Shown: positions 1 to 8,603, counted from the stretch's first letter. The stretch: 35,336 nt of DNA from an uncultured Pyrinomonadaceae bacterium (GCA_902805935.1 CADCUR010000086.1:1-35336), one strand, 5' to 3'. Made by a program: numbers and translations. The notes: a model not told the origin generated them from the sequence alone.

Positions 1-2050
1 CTTTTTCTATTTCGTCGAACAGCACGACCGAATACGGACGACGGCGCACGGCTTCGGTCAATTGTCCGCCTTCTTCATAGCCGACGTAGCCCGGCGGCGC
101 GCCGATCATTCGAGCGACCGCGTGTTTTTCCATATATTCGGACATATCGAGTCGAATCATCGCCCGTTCGTCGTCGAAAAGAAATTCCGCCAGTGCACGA
201 GCCGTTTCGGTTTTACCAACACCGGTCGGACCTAAGAATATAAACGAGCCGACCGGACGATTCGGGTCTTGGAGTCCGGCGCGGGCGCGACGCACGGCGT
301 TAGCAACAGCCGTTAAACCTTCGTCCTGCCCGATGACGCGCCGCCGCAAACCGTCTTCCATTGTGACGAGCTTCTGCATTTCGCCTTCGAGCATTTTCGA
401 GACCGGAACGCCCGTCCATTTCGCCACGACTTCAGCCACATCCTCCTCGTCAACTTCTTCTTTCAAGAAAACGCCTTCGGTTTGCAGTTCGGCAAGCCTG
501 GCTTGCTCATCGGCGAGTTGTTTTTCGAGCGTCGGGATTTCGCCGTATTGCAATTCGGCGGCGCGGGTCAAATCGCCCGCGTTTCTTGCCTGGTCGAGCT
601 GAAGCCGCGCTTCTTCGAGTTTTTCCTTGCCGCCGCGCATTTTCTCGATTTCGTCTTTTTCCGATTGCCATTTCGCTTTCATCCCGCCGGATTTTTCCTG
701 CAAATCGGCGATGCGTCTTTCGATGTCTTCGAGACGAGTTTTCGATTTTTCGTCGGTTTCACGCGAAAGCGCCTGCTTTTCAATTTCAAGTTGGAGAATT
801 TCGCGCTCCAATTCATCAATTTCCTGCGGCAGTGAATCAATTTCGATGCGCAGTTTCGACGCGGCTTCGTCAATCAAATCAATCGCTTTGTCGGGCAGAA
901 AGCGGTCGGTGATATAACGATTCGATAAAGTCGCAGCGGCGACAATCGCCGAATCTTTTATGCGCACGCCGTGGTGAACTTCGTATTTTTCCTTTAAGCC
1001 GCGCAGAATCGCAATCGTATCTTCGACGTTTGGCTCGCCGACAAAAACGTTTTGAAAACGCCGCTCCAACGCTTTGTCTTTTTCGATATATTTTTGATAC
1101 TCGTTAAGCGTCGTGGCACCGACGCAGCGCAGAATTCCTCTGGCAAGCGCGGGCTTCAACATATTCGACGCATCAATCGCGCCTTCGGATGCGCCCGCGC
1201 CGACGAGCGTGTGCAGCTCGTCAATAAACAAAACGATTTGCCCGTCGCTTTTTTCGATTTCTTTCAAAACCGCTTTCAAACGGTCTTCAAACTCGCCTCG
1301 ATATTTCGCGCCCGCCAGCATCGCCCCCAAATCAAGCCCGACAAGTCGCTTGTTTTTCAAAGTTTCCGGCACGTCGCCCGAAACGATTCGCTGCGCCAAC
1401 CCTTCGACAATCGCCGTTTTTCCGACGCCCGGCTCGCCGATTAAAACCGGATTGTTTTTCGTTCTTCTGGATAAAACCTGAATCGTTCGGCGGATTTCAT
1501 CGTCGCGTCCAATTACCGGATCGAGTTTTCCTTTGCGAGCGCGTTCGGTCAAATCAAGCGCGTATTTTTCGAGCGCCTGAAAATTTTCTTCGGCGTTCTG
1601 GTCGGTAATGCGCGAACCGCCGCGCATATCTTCGACGACCTTCAACACGTTTTCTTTCGTAATGCCGTTCGAGCGCAAAATGCGTCCCGCTTCGCCTTCT
1701 TTTTCGTCGCTGATGACGAGCAGCAGATGCTCGGTCGAAACGTATTCGTCCTGCATCGCTTCGGCTTCTTTCTGCGCGTTTTGCGTAATCGTATTAAAGC
1801 GCGTCGAAAAATACTGCTGTCCGCCGGAAACTTTCGGAAAACGGGCAATCGCCGCCATTACGTCATTCAAAATAGTATTGGCGTTGGCGCCGACTTTTCC
1901 GAGAATCGGTTTAACCGTTCCTTCTTTCTGCTCAAGCATCGAAGCCAGCAGATGTTCCGGCTCGACTTGCTGGTTCTGATTTTTTTCGGCAACTCCGATT
2001 GCCTCCTGCACGGCTTCCTGTCCGCGAATTGTAAATCTATCGAATCTCAT
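1..2050 (-). CDS. clpB: ATP-dependent disaggregase ClpB (3' end outside window)
   Basis: About 683 N-terminal residues of a Hsp100 disaggregase are visible; the gene runs off the left edge, so the end of the second AAA+ domain is missing. The frame opens at the ATG complementary to 2048-2050 with [14 protein letters not shown], a typical Clp N-domain start. It contains the first Walker A (GEPGVGKT, complement of about 1420-1443), a coiled-coil middle domain rich in Glu, Lys and Leu (complement of about 500-860), and the second Walker A (GPTGVGKT, complement of about 208-231) followed by [13 protein letters not shown]. The middle domain distinguishes ClpB from ClpA and ClpC. ClpB extracts polypeptides from cytoplasmic aggregates with DnaK. 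It lies 107 bases downstream of the small heat-shock gene hsp20 on the same strand, a functional pairing because small Hsps hold substrates that ClpB and DnaK refold. The gap holds a CAGGAT-type inverted repeat. Confidence 0.97.
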   Translation of the reverse strand, partial: MRFDRFTIRGQEAVQEAIGVAEKNQNQQVEPEHLLASMLEQKEGTVKPILGKVGANANTILNDVMAAIARFPKVSGGQQYFSTRFNTITQNAQKEAEAMQDEYVSTEHLLLVISDEKEGEAGRILRSNGITKENVLKVVEDMRGGSRITDQNAEENFQALEKYALDLTERARKGKLDPVIGRDDEIRRTIQVLSRRTKNNPVLIGEPGVGKTAIVEGLAQRIVSGDVPETLKNKRLVGLDLGAMLAGAKYRGEFEDRLKAVLKEIEKSDGQIVLFIDELHTLVGAGASEGAIDASNMLKPALARGILRCVGATTLNEYQKYIEKDKALERRFQNVFVGEPNVEDTIAILRGLKEKYEVHHGVRIKDSAIVAAATLSNRYITDRFLPDKAIDLIDEAASKLRIEIDSLPQEIDELEREILQLEIEKQALSRETDEKSKTRLEDIERRIADLQEKSGGMKAKWQSEKDEIEKMRGGKEKLEEARLQLDQARNAGDLTRAAELQYGEIPTLEKQLADEQARLAELQTEGVFLKEEVDEEDVAEVVAKWTGVPVSKMLEGEMQKLVTMEDGLRRRVIGQDEGLTAVANAVRRARAGLQDPNRPVGSFIFLGPTGVGKTETARALAEFLFDDERAMIRLDMSEYMEKHAVARMIGAPPGYVGYEEGGQLTEAVRRRPYSVVLFDEIEK

Positions 2051-2079
2051 TGTTTTATTGCAAAAATTACCAAAAATTA

Positions 2080-2147
2080 AAACAGGATGAACAGGATAGG
2101 CAGGATAAACGCGAAATTCAATCCTGTAAATCCTGTCTATCCTGTTT
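2080..2147. repeat. Inverted repeat built of CAGGATnnn 9-mers (copy 1)
   Basis: The left arm (2080-2108) has three CAGGAT words at 9-base spacing. The right arm (2121-2147) has three ATCCTG words at the same spacing, so the arms pair at every CAGGAT core and differ mainly in the 3-base spacers. It fills most of the gap between the hsp20 stop and the clpB start. A diverged copy of the same family lies at 5917-5980. The transcript could form a hairpin of about 27 base pairs with a 12-base loop; it has no clear U-tract on the hsp20-clpB strand. Confidence 0.85.
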
Positions 2148-2157
2148 GAAATTTGCG

Positions 2158-2661
2158 TTACGCTTTCGCCGTACCGCTTTTCGCTTCGGTTTCGATCGTC
2201 TTTGCCTGCGTCTGTTCGCCGCTTGCTTTTATTTCGATGCGGCGCGGCTTGGCTTCCTCGCGTTTCGCCAGAGTTAAGCGCAGAACGCCGTTGTTAAATT
2301 CGGCATTGGCGTTTTCGCTCGAAACCGTCGGCGGCAACGTAAACGAACGGGTGAACGAACCGTAACTGCGTTCGACGCGGTGAAAATTATCGCCTTCGTC
2401 CTTTTTCTCAAATCTACGCTCGCCGTGCAAAGTCAGCACGTTGTTTTCAATCGAGATATTCACGTCTTCGGCTGACATTCCCGGCAATTCGGCTTCGAGA
2501 ACGATTTCGTTTTTGTTCTCGAAAATATCCACGCTTGGCGACCACGCGCCGCGCAGAACCTCGTCTTGACTGTCGCGCGAAAATGTTCCGCTGAAAAGTC
2601 GGTTCATTTCATCCTGCAAAGTTCTCAAATCACGAAAAGGGTCATATTTTACTATGTTCAT
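2158..2661 (-). CDS. Small heat-shock protein, Hsp20/alpha-crystallin family
   Basis: A protein of 167 residues acting as an ATP-independent holdase in the cytoplasm. The start is the ATG complementary to 2659-2661 because a GGAGG (complement of 2670-2674) lies 8 bases upstream; the longer frame would need a TTG that overlaps this ribosome site. The N-terminus [23 protein letters not shown] is the usual bacterial HspA/IbpA class opening. The alpha-crystallin domain spans roughly residues 40-140 ([28 protein letters not shown]). The C-terminal tail is Lys/Glu/Ala-rich and lacks an obvious I-x-I motif, apart from RRIEIKA which may serve that role. It is probably cotranscribed with or coregulated with clpB downstream. 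Confidence 0.95.
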   Translation of the reverse strand: MNIVKYDPFRDLRTLQDEMNRLFSGTFSRDSQDEVLRGAWSPSVDIFENKNEIVLEAELPGMSAEDVNISIENNVLTLHGERRFEKKDEGDNFHRVERSYGSFTRSFTLPPTVSSENANAEFNNGVLRLTLAKREEAKPRRIEIKASGEQTQAKTIETEAKSGTAKA

Positions 2662-2729
2662 TTTTATTTCCTCCAAAAAATTTAGTTTAGTTTAATATGA
2701 CTACAGCCTTTATTGCTTAGTCTGAAATC

Positions 2730-2758
2730 ATAATAAAATATGAGTGCTATCTTGTCAA
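2730..2758 (-). promoter_or_regulatory. Sigma-70-like promoter of hsp20 with a CIRCE-like half-site in the spacer
   Basis: On the minus strand TTGACA (complement of 2753-2758) is followed after exactly 17 bases by TATTAT (complement of 2730-2735). The spacer contains TAGCACTC, identical to the left half of the HrcA operator CIRCE (TTAGCACTC-N9-GAGTGCTAA). The matching right half is absent after nine bases. The predicted transcript start gives a leader of about 60 bases before the hsp20 ATG. The promoter is seen in sequence; HrcA control is only a possibility. Confidence 0.6.
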
Positions 2759-2871
2759 GTGTTCTGCGCGAATTTTTTCAACTTTTCTTTGTAAATTTTT
2801 TCTTAAATTTTAGATGACACTGCGGGCGTTTGTTAGGTATATTTACAACGTCCAAATTTTTAAGATATAAA

Positions 2872-3951
2872 ATGAAAATCCTTCGTGAAATTCTTTCGCC
2901 GCTCGTTGCGGTCATCGCGGCGTTCGTTGTCGGCGGCATTATCGTCGCGCTAATCGGCGATAATCCGTTTGCGACTTTCGGCTTGCTAGTCGGCAATTCT
3001 TTCGGTTCGCTGCGCGATGTCGGCTATATGCTTTTTTACGCCACGCCGCTGATTTTCACCGGCTTGGCAGTCGCCGTCGCGTTTCGCTGCGGACTTTTGA
3101 ACATAGGCGCGGAAGGTCAGCTTTACGTCGCCGCGTTTGCGACGGCGTGGGTCGGCATCAAATTTGGCGGCACGATTGTCAACGTATTCGGCAAAGAGGA
3201 GAACTGGTCTTGGATGAGCCTTCCAGCGATTTTACTCGTGCCTTTATGTATCTTGACAGCGATTGTCGCGGGCGGAATTTGGGGCGCGATTCCCGGAATT
3301 TTGAAAGCGAAATTCGGCTCGCACGAAGTTATCAACACGATAATGCTGAATTTTATCGCCATCGCGCTGGTCAGCTATTTCACGCAGTATTACTATAAAG
3401 TTCCGGGCGACGCGATTTTGCAAACCGCGCCGATTGGCGAAGCCGCGCACATTCCGCGCATCAGTCAATTCATTCCCGGAATGCCCGATTTTGTTCCTTT
3501 AAGCGTCGCATTTCTGCTGGCGATTCTGATGTGCGTTCTCGTCTATATCTTTTTGTGGAAAACGAAATGGGGTTACGAACTTCGCGCCGTCGGCGAAAAT
3601 GCGAGCGCGGCGGAATACGGCGGAATCTCGCCGAAAAAACAGATTATTATTGCGATGACGATTTCCGGCGGACTGGCGGGAATGGTCGCCGTCGGCGAAG
3701 TGTTGGGCAATCGTTATCTTTATTACCACGACTTTTCGGGCGAAGTCGGTTTTCTGGGAATCGCCGTCGCGCTTTTGGGGAGAAATCATCCGCTCGGCGT
3801 TTTCATCGCCGCGCTGTTTTTTGCGATTTTATTGCGCGGCGGAATTTTCGTTGACGCCTTTACCGAATATGTCTCGAAAGATTTGGTCGAAGTTTTGCAG
3901 GCGGTGGTAATTTTGTTTGTCGCTTCTCTACAGCGATTGTCCAAAAAGTAA
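2872..3951 (+). CDS. Nucleoside ABC transporter permease (YufP-type)
   Basis: 359 residues, an inner-membrane permease of the RbsC/LivH-like superfamily, nucleoside (Bmp/Yuf) branch. The first ATG (2872) is preferred over the in-frame TTG at 2830 because the protein then opens MKILREILSPLVAVIAAFVV, directly into the first membrane helix; no strong ribosome site is visible. Family signatures are FRCGLLNIGAEGQ (about residue 70), the conserved GSHEVINTIMLNFIA segment, and ELRAVGENASAAEYGGIS, the cytoplasmic coupling loop that contacts the ATPase. About nine to ten hydrophobic helices are visible. The next gene is the partner permease. Neither the ATPase nor the BMP-family lipoprotein is in the window, and the gene upstream is divergent, so these are presumably encoded elsewhere. 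Confidence 0.9.
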   Translation: MKILREILSPLVAVIAAFVVGGIIVALIGDNPFATFGLLVGNSFGSLRDVGYMLFYATPLIFTGLAVAVAFRCGLLNIGAEGQLYVAAFATAWVGIKFGGTIVNVFGKEENWSWMSLPAILLVPLCILTAIVAGGIWGAIPGILKAKFGSHEVINTIMLNFIAIALVSYFTQYYYKVPGDAILQTAPIGEAAHIPRISQFIPGMPDFVPLSVAFLLAILMCVLVYIFLWKTKWGYELRAVGENASAAEYGGISPKKQIIIAMTISGGLAGMVAVGEVLGNRYLYYHDFSGEVGFLGIAVALLGRNHPLGVFIAALFFAILLRGGIFVDAFTEYVSKDLVEVLQAVVILFVASLQRLSKK

Positions 3952-4006
3952 ATACCGAAAGCTGCGATGCCGCACACTATTTTGAGAAATCGAATTTGAA
4001 TGTAAT

Positions 4007-4966
4007 ATGCTTGAAATATTTTCGATAGCTTTGATTTTTGCCACTATTCGTTCCGCCACGCCGCTGATTTTCGCGGCTCTGGGCGGAATGTTTTCCGAGC
4101 GTTCGGGCGTCATCAACATCGCGCTCGAAGGCTTGATGCTGGCGGGCGCGTTCACAGCGGCGGTCACGACATATGAGTTATATGAGTTGCAGACCAAATT
4201 AGACTTGCCTCCGAGCATTGCTCCGTTCGCTCCGAGCATTGCTGCGTTCGGCGGATTAATCGCTGGAGTAATTGCCGGTGCGGTTTTAGCTTTCGTTTAT
4301 GCGATTGCCTGTATTAAATTTGAAGCTGACCAAGTGGTTGCGGGTTTCGGCATCAACATTCTGATGCTCGGACTTCCCGCGCTTTTGTCGAGCAAGCTAT
4401 ACGATTCGGCAGGTTCCACCCAGCAAATCAAGAAAGCATATTTGCTGCCCGATTTGCTCGGTATCAACGTCGCTTCTTTCCTGGCTTTTTTGCTTGTGCC
4501 GATCTGCTGGTATGTGCTTTATAAAACACCCTTTGGTTTGCGGCTTCGCGCTGTCGGCGAAAATCCGGCGGCGGCTGACGCGGCAGGCGTCGGCGTTCTT
4601 AAATTAAGATACACCGCCGTCGTTTTGTCGGGCGTTTTAGCGGCGGCGGGCGGCGCGTATCTTTCAATCGGACAATCTTCGCTGTTCACGCGCGGAATGA
4701 CCGCCGGACGCGGATTTATCGCGCTCGCGGCTTTGATTTTAGCCAAGTGGCGACCGATTCAAGTTCTGCTCGCGTGTCTGTTTTTCGGTTTCACGGAAGC
4801 CTTAACGATTCCGCTTTCCAACTACCGGCTCGCTTCCGGCGAAACTATTCCGGTGCAGTTCGTACAGATTATTCCATACGTTTTGACGATTATCGTCCTC
4901 GCCGGATTCGTCGGTTTGTCGCGCGCGCCGAAAGCGCTCGGCGTTCCGTATCGCAAGGAAAAATAA
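4007..4966 (+). CDS. Nucleoside ABC transporter permease (YufQ-type)
   Basis: 319 residues, second half of the heterodimeric nucleoside permease. It opens MLEIFSIALIFATIRSATPL, followed by the family hallmark LGGMFSERSGVINIALEG. The coupling loop is LRLRAVGENPAAADAAGV, and RGFIALAALILAKWRPI near the C-terminus is also typical. An unusual insertion after the second helix (about residues 55-82) is encoded by two small tandem duplications: ATATGAGTT twice at 4171-4188 and a 21-base unit twice at 4209-4250 with one mismatch. The insertion should lie in a loop. It sits 55 bases after the first permease and is followed by purine nucleoside phosphorylase, which fits import of nucleosides for salvage. 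Confidence 0.9.
   Translation: MLEIFSIALIFATIRSATPLIFAALGGMFSERSGVINIALEGLMLAGAFTAAVTTYELYELQTKLDLPPSIAPFAPSIAAFGGLIAGVIAGAVLAFVYAIACIKFEADQVVAGFGINILMLGLPALLSSKLYDSAGSTQQIKKAYLLPDLLGINVASFLAFLLVPICWYVLYKTPFGLRLRAVGENPAAADAAGVGVLKLRYTAVVLSGVLAAAGGAYLSIGQSSLFTRGMTAGRGFIALAALILAKWRPIQVLLACLFFGFTEALTIPLSNYRLASGETIPVQFVQIIPYVLTIIVLAGFVGLSRAPKALGVPYRKEK
4171..4250 (+). repeat. Two in-frame tandem duplications inside the YufQ-type permease gene
   Basis: ATATGAGTT is repeated directly at 4171-4179 and 4180-4188. A 21-base unit beginning CTCCGAGCATTGCT is repeated at 4209-4229 and 4230-4250 with a single C/G difference. Both are multiples of three, so the reading frame is kept and the encoded loop gains YEL and PSIAPFA-like duplicates. 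Confidence 0.9.
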
Positions 4967-4978
4967 TTTTGCCGTTTA

Positions 4979-5037
4979 GAAATACAGCTCAATACAGGTT
5001 GATTGAAAATTCAGCCGTCTGTGTTAATCTGTGTTTC
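4979..5037. repeat. Decayed inverted repeat, ACAGnnnAA type
   Basis: The left arm (4979-4998, GAAATACAGCTCAATACAGG) and the right arm (5019-5037, CTGTGTTAATCTGTGTTTC) pair at 15 of 19 positions. It occupies most of the gap between the second permease and the phosphorylase start at 5046, and no Shine-Dalgarno sequence is visible for that start. Confidence 0.6.
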
Positions 5038-5045
5038 CTTTTATT

Positions 5046-5918
5046 ATGAACTATGAGAAAGCGGTCGAAGCCGCCGAATTTATCCGGTCGAAATACAGTC
5101 AAGAAATAAAAGTCGCCGTCGTTTTAGGAAGCGGATTAGGCGCCTTCGCCGACGAAGCGAAAAATGCGGTCGTCATTCCATACGAAGAAATTCCGCATTT
5201 TTCGAGTTCGACGGTCGAAGGACACGCCGGACGGCTTGTTCTCGGCGAAGTCGAAGGCATCTCGGTCGCCGTCCAGCAAGGGCGTTTTCACTACTACGAA
5301 GGCTACGAAATCGCGCAAGTCGTTTTTCCGGTTCGCGCATTCGGCGTGCTGGGCGTGAAAAATCTGATTTTGACGAACGCGGCGGGCAGCGTCAACACCG
5401 ATTTCGCGCAAGGCTCGCTGATGCTCATCCGCGACCATATCAATCTGACGGGCGTCAATCCCTTGCGCGGGATAAACGATGAAAGATTCGGCGCGCGATT
5501 TCCCGATATGACGGAAGTTTACGCGCTCGATTATCAGGAAATCGTCATCAGCGAAGCGAAGAAAATGGCGCAGGAAAAAGCCGCTCGCAAGGAAGCCGAA
5601 AGCGGACAAAAACAATCAATCAATTATTTTCTGCGGCGCGGAGTTTATTGCGGGCTGATCGGTCCGAATTACGAAACGCCAGCCGAAGTTCGGATGCTGC
5701 GCCAGCTCGGAGCCGATGCGCTCGGAATGTCCACGGTCGCCGAAGCGATTACGGCGCGCCACGTCGGAATGAAAGTCATCGGAATTTCGTGTATTACAAA
5801 TATGGCGGCGGGCATCAGCGACGACGTAATTCATCACGAAGAAGTGATGGAAACGGGCGCGAAAGTGGCGGAAACTTTTAAGGAATTATTGAGGCGCGTG
5901 ATAGCGAAATTAGATTAA
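5046..5918 (+). CDS. punA: Purine nucleoside phosphorylase (trimeric, PNP family)
   Basis: 290 residues from the ATG at 5046; the upstream in-frame alternative at 5031 is not an ATG. The enzyme cleaves purine nucleosides with phosphate to free base and ribose-1-phosphate (EC 2.4.2.1). The trimeric-class active site is recognisable: VLGSGLG with Ser29, GHAG with His60, Arg80/His82/Tyr84 in QGRFHYYEGY, NYET with Glu210, GMST with Met228/Ser229, and TN with Asn252. In characterised homologues an Asn at the last position goes with 6-oxopurine (inosine/guanosine) preference. Residues about 170-195 form a Lys/Glu/Ala-rich insertion. It lies between the nucleoside permeases and uridine kinase, consistent with a salvage operon. 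Its TAA stop is shared with the start of the following CAGGAT-type repeat. Confidence 0.95.
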   Translation: MNYEKAVEAAEFIRSKYSQEIKVAVVLGSGLGAFADEAKNAVVIPYEEIPHFSSSTVEGHAGRLVLGEVEGISVAVQQGRFHYYEGYEIAQVVFPVRAFGVLGVKNLILTNAAGSVNTDFAQGSLMLIRDHINLTGVNPLRGINDERFGARFPDMTEVYALDYQEIVISEAKKMAQEKAARKEAESGQKQSINYFLRRGVYCGLIGPNYETPAEVRMLRQLGADALGMSTVAEAITARHVGMKVIGISCITNMAAGISDDVIHHEEVMETGAKVAETFKELLRRVIAKLD

Positions 5919-5980
5919 AACAGGATGAACAGAACGGACAGGATAAAAACAAAATTCTGTCTATTCCGTCTATCCTGTAA
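5917..5980. repeat. Inverted repeat of CAGGATnnn 9-mers (copy 2, diverged)
   Basis: The left arm (5917-5945) reads AAAACAGGATGAACAGAACG followed by GACAGGAT. The right arm (5957-5980) carries the complements with 17 of 22 paired positions. The first two bases of the left arm belong to the TAA stop of punA, and the right arm ends about 5 bases before the udk ATG at 5986. It is the same family as 2080-2147. Confidence 0.8.
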
Positions 5981-5985
5981 AATTT

Positions 5986-6636
5986 ATGATAATTGGAATT
6001 TGCGGCGGAACAGGTTCGGGAAAAACGACTCTCGCCAGAAAAATCATCGAATCGGTCGGGCGCGAGAACGTCATTCTCGTCGAGCAGGATTCTTATTACC
6101 GCAATCTCGCCGATATGCCGCTCGATGAACGGCGGCAGGCGAATTTCGATCATCTCGACGCTTTCGACAACGGAATGCTTGTGGGTCATCTCAAACGCCT
6201 CAAACAAGGACAATCCATCGAGATGCCGATTTACGATTACAAAAAGCACGTGCGGAGCAAAGAGTTCGAGCATCTCGAACCGAAGCCGGTCGTGATTCTC
6301 GAAGGCATTTTGATTTTCGCCGAGCCGCGCATTTTGGAATTGTTGGACGTGCGCGTGTTCGTTGACACGCCCGACGATTTACGTTTTATTCGCCGAATGC
6401 AGCGCGACATTTCCGAACGCGGTCGCACGGTCGAATCGGTCGTCGCGCAGTATTTCGCTACCGTCCGCCCGATGCACCACGAATTCGTCGAGCCGTCGAA
6501 ACGCTACGCCGACATTATCATTCCCGAACGCGCCAACACCGACATCGGTATTGATTTCATCTGCACGAAAATCCGCGAAGAAGTCGGCAAACAATTAAAA
6601 AACCGCAAAAACCAAGTTAAGAAAAATGAAGAATAA
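5986..6636 (+). CDS. udk: Uridine kinase
   Basis: 216 residues, a P-loop kinase phosphorylating uridine and cytidine to the monophosphates (EC 2.7.1.48). The P-loop GGTGSGKT is at residues 7-14, followed by VEQDSYYRN, the FDHLDAFD segment and YDYKKHVRS, all typical of the uridine kinase/PRK family. ERGRTVESVVAQYFATVRPMH lies in the lid region. The length matches the family. No Shine-Dalgarno is evident because the gap is filled by the inverted repeat. The C-terminal Lys/Glu tail overlaps the start of cdd by 11 bases, so the two are probably translationally coupled. It should trap imported pyrimidine nucleosides as nucleotides. Confidence 0.96.
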   Translation: MIIGICGGTGSGKTTLARKIIESVGRENVILVEQDSYYRNLADMPLDERRQANFDHLDAFDNGMLVGHLKRLKQGQSIEMPIYDYKKHVRSKEFEHLEPKPVVILEGILIFAEPRILELLDVRVFVDTPDDLRFIRRMQRDISERGRTVESVVAQYFATVRPMHHEFVEPSKRYADIIIPERANTDIGIDFICTKIREEVGKQLKNRKNQVKKNEE

Positions 6637-7027
6637 TCTGGAAATAATCGAGGCTGCAACCGTTGCGCGCGAAAACGCCCACGCGCCGTTTTCGCGTTTC
6701 AAAGTCGGCGCAGCACTTTTAACGACAGGTAATGAAATCATTACGGGCTGCAATGTCGAGAACGCTTCTTATGGTTTGACGATGTGCGCCGAGCGCGTGG
6801 CGATTTTCAAAGCCATTAGCGAAAATAAAAAGGAATTCGTTAAAATCTGCGTCGTCGCCGATACTGACGCGCTCACGCCGCCGTGCGGCGCGTGCCGCCA
6901 AATCATCTGGGAATTTTGCGGCGATGTCGAAGTCTTGATGGCGAATCTCGACGGCGAAACCGAAACTTTTCAAATCAGCGAGCTTCTGCCGAAAGCGTTT
7001 GACGCGGGTTTTCTGGATGCAAAATAA
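6626..7027 (+). CDS. cdd: Cytidine deaminase
   Basis: 133 residues, the small homotetrameric class that converts cytidine and deoxycytidine to uridine forms (EC 3.5.4.5). The zinc site is complete: Cys54 and catalytic Glu56 in CAE, and Cys87/Cys90 in PCGAC. The substrate motif NVENASYG is at 43-50 and the N-terminal FSRFKVGAALL is typical. The start ATG lies inside the end of udk, giving an 11-base overlap. With udk it routes cytidine through uridine into UMP. Confidence 0.97.
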   Translation: MKNNLEIIEAATVARENAHAPFSRFKVGAALLTTGNEIITGCNVENASYGLTMCAERVAIFKAISENKKEFVKICVVADTDALTPPCGACRQIIWEFCGDVEVLMANLDGETETFQISELLPKAFDAGFLDAK

Positions 7028-7066
7028 ACGATTGCTTTCCCTGATAATTTTGTAGTAAATTCAGCT

Positions 7067-8461
7067 ATGGAAAAGCTAAACATTTTATTCTTCGTTTCGA
7101 TTCTTATATTTCTCCCGTTCGCAATTTTCGCACAAAAAAAATCAGTTGATTTGATTGTTCAAAACGGCACAATCGTCACGATGGACGCAAGCCGTCGCGT
7201 GATTGAAAACGGCGCGGTCGCCGTTCAAAAAGGCGAAATCGTCGCCGTTGGAACTGCGCAGGAAATCGCGCAACAATTCGCTTCCAACCAAGTTGTTGAC
7301 GCTCGCGGCAAACTCGTCATTCCCGGTTTAATCAACACTCACGCGCACGTTCCGATGTCGCTGTTTCGAGGTATTGCCGACGATCTGGACTTGCAGGAAT
7401 GGCTAACAAAATTCATCTTTCCCGCCGAAGCGAAAAACGTGACGGAAGATTTCGTGCGCGTCGGAACTCGCCTCGGCATTGCGGAGATGATTCGCGGCGG
7501 CACGACGACTTACTGCGATATGTATTATTTTGAGGATGCCGTCGCAGATGAAACTTTCAAAGCCGGAATGCGCGGCGTGCTGGGCGAAACGATTATTGAT
7601 TTTCCCGTCCCCGACAACAAAACGCACGCCGAGGCGCTTGCTTATACGGAACGCTTCGTCAACAAATGGAAAAACAATTCGCTGATCACGCCCGCGCTCG
7701 CGCCGCACGCGCCTTACACGGTTTCGACCGAACATCTGCAAAATGTCAGGAAACTTTCCGACAAATTAAATGCGCCCGTTTTGATTCACGTTTCGGAAAC
7801 GCGCAAAGAAGTTGACGATTCGATGGCGAGTAAAAAACTTCGACCCGTTGAATACCTCGAAAGCATCGGCTTTTTGAACAATCGTGTTATCGCGGCGCAC
7901 ACGGTTCACGTGAGCGACGCGGAGATTGACGTTTTGAAGAAGTATGGAGTCGGCGCGGCGCACTGCCCGCAGTCGAATATGAAATTAGCGTCGGGCGTCG
8001 CGCCCGTCCCGCAGATGCTTTTGAAAGATTTGGCGGTCGGATTGGGAACCGACGGCGCGGCGTCGAACAACGATTTGAATCTCTGGGAAGAAATGGACAC
8101 GGCGGCGAAATTGCACAAGGTTTTTTCGGATGACCCGAAAGTTTTAACCGCCGCGCAAGCGTTTGAAATGGCGACGATTCGCGGCGCGCGCGCGCTGCAC
8201 TTGGAAAAAATCATCGGTTCGATTGAAACGGGCAAACGCGCCGACCTCGTCATCGTAGATTTCGACGATTTAAATCAGACGCCTTTTTACAACGTCTATT
8301 CGCATCTCGTTTACGCGACGAAAGCCGACGATGTTCGCACCGTGATTATTGAAGGGAAAATTGTAATGCGCGACCGGCGTTTGCTGAACCTTGACGAAAA
8401 TGTTATAAAGAAAGACGCAAACGCATACCGACGAAAAATCATCACAAGTTTAACTGATTGA
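7067..8461 (+). CDS. Exported amidohydrolase, MTA/SAH deaminase-like (MtaD/TrzN family)
   Basis: 464 residues. Residues 1-22 form a Sec-type signal peptide ending AIFA-Q. The remainder is a metal-dependent hydrolase of the aminohydrolase family: THAH at 91-94, HVSE (His241, Glu244), HTVH (278-281), and GTDGAASNNDLN with Asp329, followed by GSIETGKRADLVIVD. The order HxH, His with Glu two to three residues on, His, Asp matches the 5-methylthioadenosine/S-adenosylhomocysteine deaminase branch (EC 3.5.4.28/31). Related enzymes act on guanine, adenosine analogues or triazines, so the substrate is not settled. Cytoplasmic family members lack the leader; here the enzyme should act outside the cytoplasm. 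It follows cdd by 39 bases and could deaminate extracellular nucleosides before uptake. Confidence 0.85.
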   Translation: MEKLNILFFVSILIFLPFAIFAQKKSVDLIVQNGTIVTMDASRRVIENGAVAVQKGEIVAVGTAQEIAQQFASNQVVDARGKLVIPGLINTHAHVPMSLFRGIADDLDLQEWLTKFIFPAEAKNVTEDFVRVGTRLGIAEMIRGGTTTYCDMYYFEDAVADETFKAGMRGVLGETIIDFPVPDNKTHAEALAYTERFVNKWKNNSLITPALAPHAPYTVSTEHLQNVRKLSDKLNAPVLIHVSETRKEVDDSMASKKLRPVEYLESIGFLNNRVIAAHTVHVSDAEIDVLKKYGVGAAHCPQSNMKLASGVAPVPQMLLKDLAVGLGTDGAASNNDLNLWEEMDTAAKLHKVFSDDPKVLTAAQAFEMATIRGARALHLEKIIGSIETGKRADLVIVDFDDLNQTPFYNVYSHLVYATKADDVRTVIIEGKIVMRDRRLLNLDENVIKKDANAYRRKIITSLTD

Positions 8462-8466
8462 AAAGA

Positions 8467-8485
8467 CAAGTTTTGAAAAAACTTG
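8467..8485 (+). terminator. Small hairpin after the amidohydrolase gene
   Basis: CAAGTTTT (8467-8474) and AAAACTTG (8478-8485) form an 8-base-pair stem with a 3-base loop a few bases after the stop. The T-tract is poor (CTTAATATGCGTTTT), so this is a weak or partial terminator. The remaining bases to 8590 hold no gene that I can see. Confidence 0.4.
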
Positions 8486-8603
8486 CTTAATATGCGTTTT
8501 AATGAGTCAAAAGATTCGTTTGTTCAGGTCGAGGAAGTGAATTGTTCGCTTTGACCTTTGCGGAATGTTACAGTCAGAAATTGACTTTTAAGGAGACTCG
8601 AAA

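Noticed and set aside
333-1979. Several plus-strand open frames of 90-130 codons opposite clpB
   Set aside because: They mirror the strongly conserved ClpB frame on the other strand, have Ser/Phe/Arg-rich random composition and no ribosome sites.
2733-2760. A full CIRCE operator before hsp20
   Set aside because: Only the TAGCACTC half is present; the GAGTGCTAA half is absent at the required nine-base spacing.
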